A stretch of DNA of 64,000 bases from Doris montereyensis (lineage: Eukaryota > Mollusca > Gastropoda > Nudibranchia > Dorididae). The notes beneath the pieces were generated by a model, which was not told the DNA's origin, searched no databases, and saw only the letters and a list, made by a program, of their open reading frames with translations. Shown piece by piece: positions 34,016-45,352 of this stretch. The position numbers and the translations under genes are program-made. The first letter of the stretch is position 1. Each line of letters begins with the position of its first letter. The stretch is taken from NCBI GenBank assembly GCA_037039925.1, contig JAXRKP010000272.1:173501-237500 (forward strand), given 5' to 3'.

Positions 34016-34145
34016 TGCACTTGGTGGGTGCAGTTGGTAGGGTCTACCTCTTTCCTTCTATACGCACGCTTGGTCCGTGCTGTAGCTGTTATATCACCTT
34101 ATCTCTCTCTTCTTTCAATGTGTTCTTAAGCCTCTCTCAATTCAT
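34016..34145 (+). mobile_element. R1 head, decayed
   Basis: TTGGTGGGTGCAGTTGGTAG, GGTCTACCTCTTTCCTTCTA and CTCTCAATTCATTCCAAGG. It ends at the boundary of the minus-strand SINE-A. Confidence 0.5.
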
Positions 34146-34165
34146 TCCAAGGGCACATTTTCTTT

Positions 34166-34457
34166 ATTTGATTTACCCACATCCACAACTAAGGTGATCT
34201 CGGGGTTTTCGGTAGGATTTTTTTCCAACCCGACCGCCCTGTAAACAGCCAAGGGATCTTTAACGTGCACAGAATGTTGGGATCTGTACACGGGACCTCC
34301 TTTTTATCGTCCGTCTCTGATGGGAATAGGTGTCGATCCACCTACCTGGACCGGGAGGGGGTACATTTTGCTCGAAAACCACGATAAAATGTTTCAATTG
34401 AACCCACTACCTCTTGGTTGAGAGGCCGATGCCTTGCCTCTGGACTACCGAGTCCCT
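34166..34457 (-). mobile_element. SINE-A, full-length copy, minus strand
   Basis: On the minus strand: GGGACTCGGTAGTCCAGAGG (A-box region), GTGGGTTCAATTGAAAC (B-box region), CCAGGTAGGTGGATCGACAC, CATCAGAGACGGACGATAAA, AAGGAGGTCCCGTGTACAGA, GTGCACGTTAAAGATCCCTT and GGCTGTTTACAGGGCGGTCG, ending GTGGATGTGGGTAAATC. This is the best reference copy in the window. Confidence 0.85.
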
Positions 34458-34535
34458 CCAAGGTCACATTGAATTATGGACAGGGTAGATTCCAACCAAT
34501 CATCCAAATTAAACCAAAATAAATTTTTTTGTGCG

Positions 34536-34775
34536 GGGCTGCAGGTAGGTCCTATTTCTTTCTTTTCTTCCTTCACTTGTTTGTCATCGTTTTGATGTGT
34601 CCTCTTAATTCACCACGAGAGTGAGATCACCGCAATGGTGGACGGGCTTAATTTCAATTTCATTTCTTTGTTACTTTTGTGTGTTTATTTATCTGTTGTC
34701 TTGCTGCACTCCCTGCATTCACAGTGAGATCACTGCATTCGATGACGTCGGTAGACTTCGAACCAATCAAATGAA
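34536..34775 (+). mobile_element. R1 copy followed by a second R1 tail
   Basis: The first copy has GCAGGTAGGTCCTATTTCTT, GTCCTCTTAATTCACCACGA and GAGATCACCGCAATGGTGGA. A second tail, CTTGCTGCACTCCCTGCATT plus CACAGTGAGATCACTGCATT, lies at 34,698-34,745. Confidence 0.7.
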
Positions 34776-34854
34776 TGAATTACCCTGCCGGATGGTGCCT
34801 GTATGTCGTGACGCTGGTGGGTGGGTGACGACTTCTACTGCTCGTACTGATAGC

Positions 34855-36412
34855 TCCTTCTTTCCTTTCATTCTGAACCTTTTTTTCTTCTTTCCTTTCA
34901 TTCTATGAACCTTTTTCTCTTTCTTTCCTTTCATTATATCGACCTTTTCTCTTTCCTTTCATTCTATGAACCTTTTTTTTTTTTTCTTTTCATTCTATCA
35001 ACCTTTTTCTCTTCTTTCCATTCATTCTATCAACTTTTTTCTCTTCTTTCCTTTCATTCTATCAACTTTTTTTCTTCTTTCCTTTCATTCTATGAACTTT
35101 TTTCTCTTCTTTCTTTTCATTCTATGAACCTCTTCTTCTCTTCTTTCCTTTTATTCTTTGAACCTTTTTCTCTTCTTTCCTTTCATTCTATGAACCTTTT
35201 TCTCTTTTCTTTTCCTTTCATTCTATGAACCTTTTCTCTTCTTTCCTTTTATTCTATGAACCTTTTTCTCTTCTTTCCTTTCATTCTATGAACCTTTTCT
35301 CTTCTTTCCTTTCATTCTATGAACCTTTTTCTCTTCTTTCCTTTCATTCTATGAACCTTTTTCTCTTCTTTCCTTTCATTCTATGAACCTTTTCTCTTCT
35401 TTCCTTTCATTCTATGAATCTTTTTCTCTTCTTTCCTTTCATTCTTGAACCTTTTTCCTTTCATTCTATGAACCTTTTTCTCTTCTTTCCTTTCATTCTA
35501 TGAACCTTTTCTCTTCTTTCTTTTCATTCTATGAACCTTTTTCTCTTCTTTCCTTTCATTCTATGAACCTTTTTCTCTTCTTTCCTTTCATTCTGTGAAC
35601 CTTTTTCTCTTCTTTCCTTTCATTCTATGAACCTTTTTCTCTTCTTTCCTTTCATTCTATGAACCTTTTTTCTCTTCTTTCCTTTCATTCTATGAACCCT
35701 TTTTTCTCTTCTTTCCTTTCATTCTATGAACCCTTTTTTCTTTTCTTTCCTTTCATTCTATGAACCTTTTTCTCTTTTCTTTCCTTTTCATTCTGCGAAC
35801 CTTTTCTCTTCTTCCTTTCATTCTATGAACCTTTTTCTTCTTTCCTTTCATTCTACCAACTTTTTTTTTCTCTTCTTTCCTTTCATTCTATGAACCCCTT
35901 TCTCTTCTTTCCTTTCATTCTATGAACCCCTTTCTCTTCTTTCCTTTCATTCTGAACCCCTTTCTCTTCTTTCCTTTCATTCTATGAACCCCTTTCTCTT
36001 CTTTCCTTTTCATTCTATGAACCCTTTCTCTTCTTTCTTTCATTCTACGAACTTTTTTCTTCTTTCCTTTCATTCTATGAACCTTTTTCTCTTCTTTCCT
36101 TTCATTCTACCAACTTTTTTCTCTTCTTTCCTTTCATTCTACGAACTTTTTTCTCTTTTTCCTTTCATTGTTCTTTTTCTTCTTTCCTTTCATTCTATGA
36201 ACCTTTTTCTCTTCTTTGCTTTCATTCTATCAACCCCTTTCTCTTCTTTCCTTTCATTCTATCAACCTTTTTTCTTCTTTGCTTTCATTCTATGAACCTT
36301 TTTTTCTTCCTTGCTTTCATTCTATGAACCTTTTTCTTCTTTGCTTTCATTCTATGAACCCCTTTTTTTTCTTCTTTCCTTTCATTCTTTCAACCTCTTT
36401 CTCTTCTTTCCT
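34855..36412. repeat. 32-bp pyrimidine-rich minisatellite array
   Basis: About 48 copies of CTCTTCTTTCCTTTCATTCT plus ATGAACCTTTTT (for example, starts 32 bp apart at 35,591 and 35,623). Variants (GAACCCC, CTACCAAC, TATCAACC) are grouped toward the right. The CTTCTTTCCTTTCA part matches the R1 core, and R1 sequence flanks the array on both sides. Confidence 0.97.
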
Positions 36413-36515
36413 CTTCACTCTTCCACGTATAATTCATCTTGCTAGTCTTCTTCTTCGCAACTCACACTGAGATCACTGCGTATTTATGGTGGACGGCGTA
36501 AATTTATATATGAAA
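36400..36515 (+). mobile_element. R1 tail at the right edge of the 32-bp array
   Basis: TCTTTCCTCTTCACTCTTCC (36,405), CGCAACTCACACTGAGATCA, CTGCGTATTTATGGTGGACG and GCGTAAATTT, then an AACAACCAACAACAACAAAA tail. The matching head is the GTGACGCTGGTGGGTGGG area near 34,808. Confidence 0.7.
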
Positions 36516-36811
36516 CAACCAACAACAACAAAAAGAATAGAAGGAAAAAAGAGCCGCAACCGTTGTCATTCGAGTAAATCCCAAATCGATATCGGTACTC
36601 AATCTAGGGACGATACCATGGTTGTGTTTGATTGCAATGATTGTGGCATTTTTCGGTATCGGGCCTGTGCTGATAGATTGACGTTGTTGGCCAGGCTTAT
36701 CGTCTGACAAGGACAAGACTGGCCACGACGGAGTTTTTTTTATTCCAATGACGTCACAACGTACCTTCTCAGAGGCCCCAGCCTCCTTGGCCCTAGTCAC
36801 TAGTACTTCGT
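36516..36811. other. Single-copy spacer
   Basis: Overlapping open frames on both strands, none with a recognisable motif; no gene called. Confidence 0.4.
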
Positions 36812-36955
36812 GATGAGCTGGTAGGTCCTACTTCTTTCCTTTCACTCTTCTGTCACGTGTATGTCTTTCATTTTTGGTGCTTCCTAGTCTTAATTTACCC
36901 TGGGGATCACAGCATTAGGATGAAGGGGGTATATTGTCGACGTAACCAAACTCCC
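36812..36955 (+). mobile_element. R1 dispersed repeat copy
   Basis: GAGCTGGTAGGTCCTACTTC, TTTCCTTTCACTCTTCTGTC, TTAATTTACCCTGGGGATCA and AAGGGGGTATATTGTCGACG. Full length. Confidence 0.75.
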
Positions 36956-37765
36956 AAGAATAGTGATCACCGGCTAAGGACACGCTGCCTAAGAGCACGA
37001 TCCGTCTAAGCGCACAGTCCTGACGAAACGGTTATTTTTTTCTTTATATAGCTTTACTCCCCCTGGGCATACGGTTGCTGGGAAAGGACTCTGGTTCATG
37101 CGCTGTTTTGAGTATTTCCCTTGCAAATTATGTGCTCAAAAATCCATCTCAACAGCGCTGCTTAGTTGTTTTTTTTTAACCAATAAAACGCGTACACACA
37201 CACACACACACACACACATGCATACATGGATACACTTAAAGTTCACGGAACGTGCACCTGCACAAATGACTCCTTTTGCCTCCTGGGGAGAGACTCGCGT
37301 GAGCAGCCGCATCATAAGGATCTCTTCACACAGCTAAATTACATCACTCTTAGTGAACCCGCCTAAATGTAGGGTCTGCATAAGCGCACGGTTTTTGTTG
37401 TCTACAGACGACCGTGCACTTAGCCGGAAACTGCTGTCGAAGGAATCGCAATTGGTTTGGACGTATTAGGGATTTCCGCGGTTGTCAAGACCATGGTTTA
37501 AGTCTTCAAACTTCAATCTTATTTGATCAATCGTAAGAAATCGAATAGATTTGTCTGTGTGTGTGTGTGTGTGTTTGTGTTTTGTTCACGCACCTGTGTG
37601 GCTGTCTCTAGGTGTGTGTGTGCATGCATTCATTTATACCCTTATCAATAGAACAAGGAATGAATTATTCAGAGTGAGCATATATTGTTAGTGACCACTG
37701 TCTTTGGTCTTTCTTGTGTGCATTGCATGTGTTTTGTTTGAATTTAGTATTTGTGATAATAATAT
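36956..37765. other. Single-copy spacer with CA and GT tracts
   Basis: A CA tract at 37,193-37,218 and a GT tract at 37,554-37,575. No gene or RNA seen. Confidence 0.5.
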
Positions 37766-37767
37766 CT

Positions 37768-37880
37768 TGAGCTGAGAGTCTTTGTTGATTGAGCTGAGAG
37801 TCTTTGTTGTTTGAGCTGAAAGCCTGTGTTGTTTTGAGCTAAGAGTCTGTGTTGTTTGAGCTGAGAATCTGTGTTTGCTT
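37768..37880. repeat. ~23-bp minisatellite, five copies
   Basis: GAGCTGAGAGTCTTTGTTG followed by TTT or ATT, drifting to GAGCTGAGAATCTGTGTTTG. Confidence 0.9.
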
Positions 37881-38037
37881 TCTGCCTATAAAAAGAGCAG
37901 CTTTGCCTGTGGGTGGCTAATGCATTTTATAAGTATGCGTGCCTCTGGTGCGTTGACCGATATTGTTGGTCTATCTAAAACCTTCGCTGTCTTTGTTTCT
38001 CTGCCTCTCTGTTTCTCGCTATATATGTTTCTCTTAT

Positions 38038-38047
38038 CTATCTATCA

Positions 38048-38078
<31 letters not shown>

Positions 38079-38402
38079 TGATCTATCTATCTATCTATCT
38101 ATCTATCAATCTATCTATCTATCTATATCTATCAATCTATATATATATATCTATTTATCTATCTATTTATCTATTTATCTATCTATATATATATATATAT
38201 ATATCGTTCTACCATGTCTACCTAATCGATCTATCGTTCTATTGTTCTATCTATCTATCATATATATCTATCTGTCTGTCTATCTATCTATCTATCTATC
38301 TATTTGTCTATCTATCTATCTATCTATCTATATGGTTGTCTATCCATCTATCTATCTATCTATATGTCTGTCTTTCTATCTATCTATCTATCTATCTATA
38401 TG
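38038..38402. repeat. (ATCT)n microsatellite
   Basis: ATCT repeats with TATA and TGTCTG patches. The Ile-Tyr-Leu-Ser frames are artefacts. Confidence 0.98.
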
Positions 38403-38407
38403 TCTGA

Positions 38408-38456
38408 TTATCCGGGCAGTTGGTGGACGTTACTTATTTTCTTTTTCTTTTTTTTT

Positions 38457-38504
<48 letters not shown>

Positions 38505-38650
38505 TTTATGTTTTTCTTTCTTTCTGTCTGTCATCCTTTGTTTCTTTCTTTCACATGTGTTTTATCTTGCTGTTTTGTCCTAATTTAACCCTGAGATCAC
38601 CGCATCTGTTGAACGGGGTGAATTACAACAACAACAAAACAACAACAATG
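38408..38650 (+). mobile_element. R1 copy with a (TTTC)n tract in its core
   Basis: The head GGCAGTTGGTGGACGTTAC (38,415) is followed by (TTTC)n at 38,455-38,505. Then come TTTTATCTTGCTGTTTTGTC, CTAATTTAACCCTGAGATCA, CCGCATCTGTTGAACGGGGT and an ACAACAACAACAAAACAACA tail. Head, core, tail and A-rich end are all in order. Confidence 0.75.
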
Positions 38651-38955
38651 CGCTTGCTTCAGGTTACATCCCTCGTGGTTTATGTGAGACGTGTATCACC
38701 TGCTCCTGATAAGACCCTTTGAGGTTTTCCCGACGCGTGTAAATTGTCGACTCGTGTTTCCTCTGCATATTATAGTGGACGGGCCAAACTCCAATGCAAC
38801 AAACTGCTGGTAAGATCCTTCGTGGCTTACCTGAGACAACGTGTATTGCTAGCTTCCAGTGGGACGCTTCTTGGCTTACCTGAGACAACGTGTATTGCTA
38901 GCTTCCAGTGGGACTCTTCCTTGGCTTACCTGAGACAACGTGTATTGCCGGCTTA
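38650..38955. repeat. ~50-bp minisatellite, about 3.5 copies, with an R1 scrap
   Basis: CTTACCTGAGACAACGTGTA, TTGCTAGCTTCCAGTGGGAC and GCTTCTTGG repeat from 38,827. A more distant copy lies at 38,650-38,725. Between them, TGTTTCCTCTGCATATTATA and GTGGACGGGCCAAACTCCAA look like an R1 tail. Confidence 0.75.
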
Positions 38956-40405
38956 TTTCTACCCATGTTTTGAGCATTCAATGAGCAATGACTTCCTCTC
39001 TCCTCCCCGTTTATAATACATTTATTGCCCTCCCCCACCCCCGCCACCCCATCCCACCCCCCATCAGTGCCCCAATCATTCTACCGAGCTTTTAGAGAGC
39101 ACCCAGACAAGCCCAAGTAATATTGTCCAAGTCCGACAATTTTCCCAGACCAAGTCTGGACCACAGTTAATTGCATGTGCTTATCTTCTATCTGTCCACT
39201 GTGGTCTGTCCGCTTACCTCACTGTGTCCACATCTTAGTCACCTACGGCCCCCTGATGATCGGCGTGTATCTCCGAGTGCCTTCCCTTTTATCGGCTGTC
39301 TCGAGTTACTCCTGTCTGGTGCATGACACCTCTCTCCTCCACCCACCGCTCCCCACTCCCCTTTTTTTCTTACTATGTATGAAGTTTATTGCACCCCAAT
39401 GTGTCACTTGAACGGTGGAAACACCGAGCGTTTGCTAGTCACTGTTATACACCGACCACTTAGACTAGAACCGCTATCTGAGGCATATTACCTTCTGTTA
39501 TGTTTTTTTGGTAATGAGGAGTAACATGAAATACAAGTCAAAGCCCGATGCACGCAATCCCATCCCACAGATAAAAACAGAAGAGGCAAAAAACGCATTC
39601 TCTCCCCCTTCCCCACACACCCCGCCAAAAAAAAAGAAAGAAAGAAAAAAAACTAAGACTAAGAGAAAAACTCAAGGCAGTAGGCATCATCAATACAACC
39701 CCCCCCACACACACGTACACAAACCAACCAACAGAATTCGTAACGCACAAATAACAATCACGGTCACCACACAGGTTCGAACTCACTGACCTCAGCAATG
39801 GGCACTGGTTCGAACTTGTCTGGAGTCCACGTTGTCTTTGCTTTGTCTTGCCATACGCGTCTCGTCTCCCCTTTGCCCCATATGGGGCTGTAACATAGTG
39901 TACTACTACGTGCCCATATTAATTTGATGTAATTAGTGTCGACATGGCTCCTTGCCTGGCCCTTTGTCATTACGTCTTTTTCACATTGTTAAAGGCCGGA
40001 TGCCACACCGGCATACCATTGGAAAAAGGGGCGTACATGAAGTTGGACCTGCCGTTGCATTTTGAAAGAAAAAGAGTGATCTAGTAAACCATCCTACCAT
40101 GTTGGTCCTATGGCTTTCTTTTGTCTTGTTTCTATCTTTCTTTTCTTCGCGGGGTGGGGGTGGGGGATTGTGCCATGTCTTTTTGTTTTTGTTGGTTTGT
40201 TTGTATTTTGTTTGGAGGTGATATTGGAGGGTGGGGGGGAGTGTGGTTTTTGTTTTTGGCATCCCAGGCAGTGACACAGCTGGCCACATCTCTCCAGGCT
40301 TGATGGCAGTGATAGGAAAAACGTGGGAAACAATAGAAATCCACCTCATTCTGCCCCGTGCTTGGTAGAATCAGGACTCCATATGCTGAAAGTCTGATAC
40401 TGATA
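38956..40405. other. Single-copy DNA
   Basis: C-rich and A-rich low-complexity patches at 39,025-39,065, 39,590-39,680 and 39,700-39,715. No coding or RNA signal accepted. Confidence 0.5.
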
Positions 40406-40409
40406 TTCT

Positions 40410-40592
40410 AGGTGAGTGGTTCTCATCTAGCTTGGGGGGTGGGGGTGTTTTGGCATTGAGGAGAGGGGGGGTAATTTCTTGGTTTCAAAGGGGATGGAAT
40501 TATGACAATTTTGTAAAAGAGGGGAATGACAGTCTGACCTAATATTATAGTGAAAAGGTGCATGGGCCGAACAAGGTTGAGAAGCACTGCTC
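40410..40592. mobile_element. hAT-like MITE
   Basis: The left end GAGTGGTTCTCATCTAGCTT (40,415) and the right end CCGAACAAGGTTGAGAAGCACTG (minus strand CAGTGCTTCTCAACCTTGTT, near 40,590) are imperfect inverted repeats about 180 bp apart, of the CAGTGGTTCTCAAC type seen in hAT elements. The inside is AT- and G-rich and non-coding. An 8-bp target duplication could not be confirmed. Confidence 0.5.
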
Positions 40593-41412
40593 TTGGATCA
40601 ACATTAGAGAATGTGGTGCGACTGGCTTCACTTTTATTGACCATTGGCAATAGTATCGGTTGTAGTCTCGTCGATGTTGTCAAATGGTTTTGGCCGTCCA
40701 CAGTATTGGCACCAGACAGACGTACGTACATGATCGCCGAAAGTCCACTCCATCTGACTTGGCACCGTGCCCCGTGCCCTGTGCCCTGGCCTTATCGCCT
40801 TGCATTGCTATTCTTGCAGTATCCTCGTGCCAGCTTGGCCGTCGCCTGCCAGTCAAGGAATGCCCGGTATCTTATCAGCCGTTGGTTTTGTCGTACACGA
40901 CAAACAGCTTAGTCCCCAGCGCTGGGACACGAAGCCCGAGACTTGTCTCGTGTTGGCGACCCCTCCACCATCCGTGATGCCGTTAACGCGACCAAGCCGT
41001 TATGAACTTGCAACATTTACCGGGCATTCAGCGGCTCCAGTCTTATCTTGTATTGGATTAGGGTGGAGGGAGGGGAGGGGGGTATTGTCTCGAGGATGTG
41101 GTCTATGGTGGGAGTTTATTTGAGGATTTCTTTGGGGTGTTCTTTTTTCTCTCTCCAACTTGGGTAGCTCTAGCAGTTTATGACCCACTGTCTAAAATCG
41201 ATATGTTTTGATGTTTGATGGGGTTTTTTAAAAATACTATTTGATTTGTAGTCATTTAGATATAATGTGTAAGAGTTTTAGGAGTCACTACATGTCGTAT
41301 TGCGTGTGAATGTGATACTGACGCAGATTTAAAGATAGAAGAAAAGAAGAAAAAAAGGGGGGTGTTCTTTTGATTGCTTTTTGATTTGTCATGTCCCCAA
41401 TTAGTCAGTTGA
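40593..41412. other. Single-copy DNA
   Basis: Overlapping open frames at 40,550-41,120 on the plus strand change frame freely and show no family motif; no gene called. Confidence 0.4.
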
Positions 41413-41414
41413 CA

Positions 41415-41560
41415 GGTCTTGCTGGTAAGTCCTACTTTGTTCCTTTCACCTTTTTTACATTCGTGTATTTCTTCGTGATGTTTCATCTAAATTTACCCCG
41501 AGATCACCGGCTATGGCAAACAGGGCAAATTTCAATGACATGGAACAAACCAATCTAAAT
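41415..41560 (+). mobile_element. R1 dispersed repeat copy
   Basis: TCTTGCTGGTAAGTCCTACT, TTGTTCCTTTCACC, CATCTAAATTTACCCCGAGA, TCACCGGCTATGGCAAACAG and GGCAAATTTCAATGACATGG. Full length. Confidence 0.8.
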
Positions 41561-41689
41561 TTGAGATCTTTATTCTTGTTCTTTGGATGTTTGGGTTTCT
41601 CTATTTGGGGGTTCATGTTTCTTTTTTTTTGTTGTTAATTTTTTTGTGTGTTATTTTATCGTTTGTGTGTGTCCAACTACTATTGTACT

Positions 41690-41780
41690 CCTGTCTTCTC
41701 ATCCTTCTCCGATTGTGCTGTTTCCTCTTGATTCGTCTTGAGATCACCGGATAAGGTGGAGTAAACCATTACAGGTTTAG
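41690..41780 (+). mobile_element. R1 tail
   Basis: TGTGCTGTTTCCTCTTGATT, CGTCTTGAGATCACCGGATA and AGGTGGAGTAAACCATTACA. No head is visible. Confidence 0.6.
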
Positions 41781-41799
41781 CAGCGTCCTACTAATGACA

Positions 41800-42480
41800 G
41801 GTATCGTTCGAGTCATCCTCCTCGTACCATGACGTGACACTGCTCAGTGTTTATACAGCGTCCATGACGTGACACTGCTCATGTTATACTCGTACCATGA
41901 GGTCACACTGCCAGTCGTACCATGACGTGACACTGCTCAGTGCATATACTCGTACCATGACGTGACACTGCTCAGTGTATATACTCGTACCATGACGTGA
42001 CACTGCTCAGTGTATATACTCGTACCATGACGTGACACTGCTCAGTGCATATACTCGTACCATGACGTGACACTGCTCAGTGTATATGTATATACTCGTA
42101 CCATGACGTGACACTGCTCAGTGTATATACTCGTACCATGACGTGACACTGCTCAGTGTACCATGACGTACTGCTCAGTGTATACTGTACCATGACGTGA
42201 CACTGCTCAGTGTATATACTCGTACCATGACGTGACACTGCTCAGTGCATATACTCGTACCATGACGTGACACTGCTCAGTGCATATACTCGTACCATGA
42301 CGTGACACTGCTCAGTGCATATACTCGTACCATGACGTGACACTGCTCAGTGTATATACTCGTACCATGACGTGACACTGCTCAGTGTATATACCCGTAC
42401 CATGACGTGACACTGCTCAGTGTATATACCCGTACCATGACGTGACACTGCTCAGTGTATATACTCGTACCATGACGTGA
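41800..42480. repeat. 35-bp minisatellite array
   Basis: About 19 copies of CTCGTACCATGACGTGACAC plus TGCTCAGTGTATATA. It is nearly perfect from 41,940 to 42,470 (for example, starts at 41,951 and 41,986). Each unit carries TGACGTGA, which differs by one base from the cAMP-response element TGACGTCA. Confidence 0.97.
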
Positions 42481-43445
42481 CATGAGTTGGTTGACCTCAG
42501 TCCATCGGGCATGTGTTTCTTGACCTCGGTCCATCGGGCATGTGTTTCTTGACCTCGGTCCATCGGGCATGAGTGCTAGTTGATTTAGGTCCATCGGGCA
42601 TGAGTTGGTTGATTTAGGTCCATCGGGCATGAGTTGGTTGATTTAGGTCCATCGGGCATGAGTTGGTTGATTTAGGTCCATCGGGCATGTCGGTTGATTT
42701 AGGTCCATCGGGCATGAGTTGGTTGATTTAGGTCCATCGGGCATGAGTTGGTTGATTTAGGTCCATCGGGCATGAGTTGGTTGATTTAGGTCCATCGGGC
42801 GTGTCGGATTTGATTTAGGTCCATCGGGCATGAGTTGGTTGACCTCGGTCCATCGGGCATGAGTTGGTTGACCTCGGTCCATCGGGCATATCGGTTGATT
42901 TAGGTCCATCGGGCGTGTCGGTTGATTTAGGTCCATCGGGCATGAGTTGGTTGACCTCGGTCCATCGGGCATATCGGTTGATTTAGGTCCATCGGACATG
43001 AGTTGCTTGAATTAGATCCATGGGGCATGAGTTGGTTGACCTCGGTCCATCGGGCATATCGGTTGATTTAGGTCCATCGGACATGAGTTGCTTGAATTAG
43101 ATCCAATGGGCGTGAGTTGGTTGACCTCGGTCCATCGGGCATGAGTTGGTTGACTCGGTCCATGGGGCATGAGTTGGTTGACCTCGGTCCATGGGGCATG
43201 AGTTGGTTGACCTGGTCCATGGGGCATGATTTGGTTGACCTCGGCCCATGGGGCAATAGTTGGTTGACCTCGGTCCATCGGGCATGAGTTGGTTGACCTC
43301 GGTCCATCGGGCATGAGTTGGTTGACCTCGGTCCATGGGGCAATAGTTGGTTGACCTCGGTCCATCGGGCATGAGTTGGTTGACCTCGATCTATGGGGCG
43401 TGAGTTGATTGACCTCGGTCCATGGGGCATGATTGGGATTGACCT
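42481..43445. repeat. 29-bp minisatellite array, directly abutting
   Basis: About 33 copies of GATTTAGGTCCATCGGGCAT plus GAGTTGGTT. Two subtypes (GATTTAGG and GACCTCGG) occur in blocks. CATGGGGCA forms appear only at the right end. It begins with no spacer inside a unit of the 35-bp array. Confidence 0.97.
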
Positions 43446-43697
43446 CAGACGAACCCTTAAAACGGCCACCGTAATGATACCTACTCCATTCCCCAGGTGT
43501 CCGAAGCCTTGCTGATTAGGAAAATGTATCACATACTACTATATGTGCCATAGAGCCCTTTCTCACCACCGCCACCACCAGCAGCTTTGGTCTCATTGTC
43601 TCACTTTCTTTATACTGTATCCTATTGTTTTTTCAGTTGCGTATTTCATCGTTTTCGTTGACGGTTTTTGGTGCAAGTTGACAGTTGTTGGGTGCAA
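43446..43697. other. Short single-copy spacer
   Basis: Contains ACCACCGCCACCACCA near 43,566. No gene seen. Confidence 0.4.
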
Positions 43698-43815
43698 GTG
43701 GCAAGTCTTTCTGTTTGCCTTCTAGTTTCACATGTCCTCCCTGTCAATGTTTCCTTTTGAATTCACCACGAAATCACAGTATATGGTAGAGTGAATAAAT
43801 TTCAATGAGAAACTA
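43698..43815 (+). mobile_element. R1 copy, head weak
   Basis: GGCAAGTCTTTCTGTTTGCC, CAATGTTTCCTTTTGAATTC, ACCACGAAATCACAGTATAT, GGTAGAGTGAATAAATTTCA and ATGAGAAACTAA. Confidence 0.65.
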
Positions 43816-44570
43816 AATTAACGATCATTTTCACTTCTTTCTGTGAATATTCCCAAAAACCTTCGGTATTTGATACTAATTCGTAACTGTATTATCATGT
43901 TGTTTTGTCGATGATAGAGAGGGGACGACACAGGGGGGGGGCGGATTTGTTATCATTGTGGGGTTTAATTTATGCAGAGTAGCCCTCGAAATATGGTGCG
44001 TTTGTTTTGTCTTCACACTTGAGTGCTTTCCTCATTAAAATTAGGTGTTTTCGCTTGTCGCCGTCTTGTTTGGCGACTGACATTGCTCGAGACTGGCCGT
44101 GAAGTGTTTTTGCGAGGCACTGGTAGTAATTTCCTGTCTTGTGTGTGCCAGTCACCTCCATCCCCTTGGTAGTCACCTGAGACTGAAACAAACAACAAAC
44201 AAGCAAAACAAAACTAAACCAACACCAAAAAACCCCAACCCAACAACAACAAAAAAGGCTTTCGGTGCACACTGCTCCACTTTTTCGGTTTCCAAATCTA
44301 TAACCGGAAGTTTACCGTGTAGCGGGAGCACTTCAATCGGAGTGAGAAAGCATTGACGGAAGTGACGTCATCGGTTCGGTCAATAATGGCTGTCAGCACA
44401 GTCGGCGGCTGTGATCTTGTGTCAACGAATTTATCATAGTATATCCCAGCATGTTGCGAATTATTGACAGAAATAAGGATTGGTATTGTCATGTTTCACA
44501 ATGGTTCGTTACTAAGTGCCTTTTCGTCTGTGTGTACGTGTGTTTGTATTTCTCTTACTGTGGAGGGGGC
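43816..44570. other. Single-copy DNA
   Basis: A CAAAAC/CCAACC-rich patch at 44,190-44,260. No gene seen. Confidence 0.5.
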
Positions 44571-44574
44571 GCTT

Positions 44575-44712
44575 TGTGGGCGGAACTAGTATGTCCTTCT
44601 AATTCTTCCCTTTCACTCTTTCACGTTTCTTTCATCATGCTGTTTCCTCTGGATTCACCCCGAGATCACCGCCTATGGTGTCATGTGAACATTTCAATGA
44701 AACAAACAAATA
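44575..44712 (+). mobile_element. R1 dispersed repeat copy
   Basis: GGGCGGAACTAGTATGTCCT, TTCCCTTTCACTCTTTCACG, CATGCTGTTTCCTCTGGATT, CACCCCGAGATCACCGCCTA and AACATTTCAATGAAACAAAC, with an AAATA end. One of the best copies. Confidence 0.85.
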
Positions 44713-44884
44713 TATAGCCGTACTGGGTGTAATTTCCTTTGTTGTGTGTGTGTGTGTGTGTGTGTGTGTATCTCTATAGGATGTTGGCATATCTTAATTG
44801 ACGTCTAGATCTAGAGTCCAAATAGCGAGGTTTTTTTATTTTATGTCAAGAGTACTTGTCCTGACAGAGAGGACTCTCCATATC

Positions 44885-45010
44885 TTCAGGGACTCGGTAG
44901 TCCAGAGGCAACCAAAGGGCGTGTGTTCAAGCCCTGGCAAATTGAAAATACTTTCATCTGGCTCTTTCCTTTCAATCACCGCATATGTTGGACGAGGCAA
45001 ATTATAATGG
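44885..45010 (+). mobile_element. SINE-A head fused to an R1 tail
   Basis: GGGACTCGGTAGTCCAGAGG (A-box region, 44,889) and GTGTTCAAGCCC (B-box region, 44,922), then TTTCATCTGGCTCTTTCC. This continues straight into CTTTCAATCACCGCATATGT and TGGACGAGGCAAATTATAAT, which is R1 tail. Confidence 0.6.
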
Positions 45011-45214
45011 TACTGATTCTTTGTGTTGCAAATCTAAATCATAGAACATTTAGTGATTTTACTCTTTGAAGTTTCCCGACCTCTGTGTTAGAAATTGTCC
45101 CGTTATTCACAGGTTGTATACGAATGTGTATCGATGGAATTAAGGCACTGCGGCAGACGCGGTGATTCAATGAAAGTATCACAGGTTTGTTTCCTTGTCG
45201 TCAGTAAGTCGTGG

Positions 45215-45352
45215 ATGGTATTAGTAGTCGCTACTGGAGAGTCCTTCTTCTGTCATTTTACTATGCTTGTCTTTGATCTCTCTGTTTGCACTCCATTCAC
45301 CACGAGATCACCGCCTATAATTCATGGTGGACGGGATGAAATTATGATAGAA
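45215..45352 (+). mobile_element. R1 dispersed repeat copy
   Basis: AGTAGTCGCTACTGGAGAG, TCCTTCTTCTGTCATTTTAC, CACTCCATTCACCACGAGAT, CACCGCCTATAATTCATGGT and GGACGGGATGAAATTATGAT. Confidence 0.75.
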
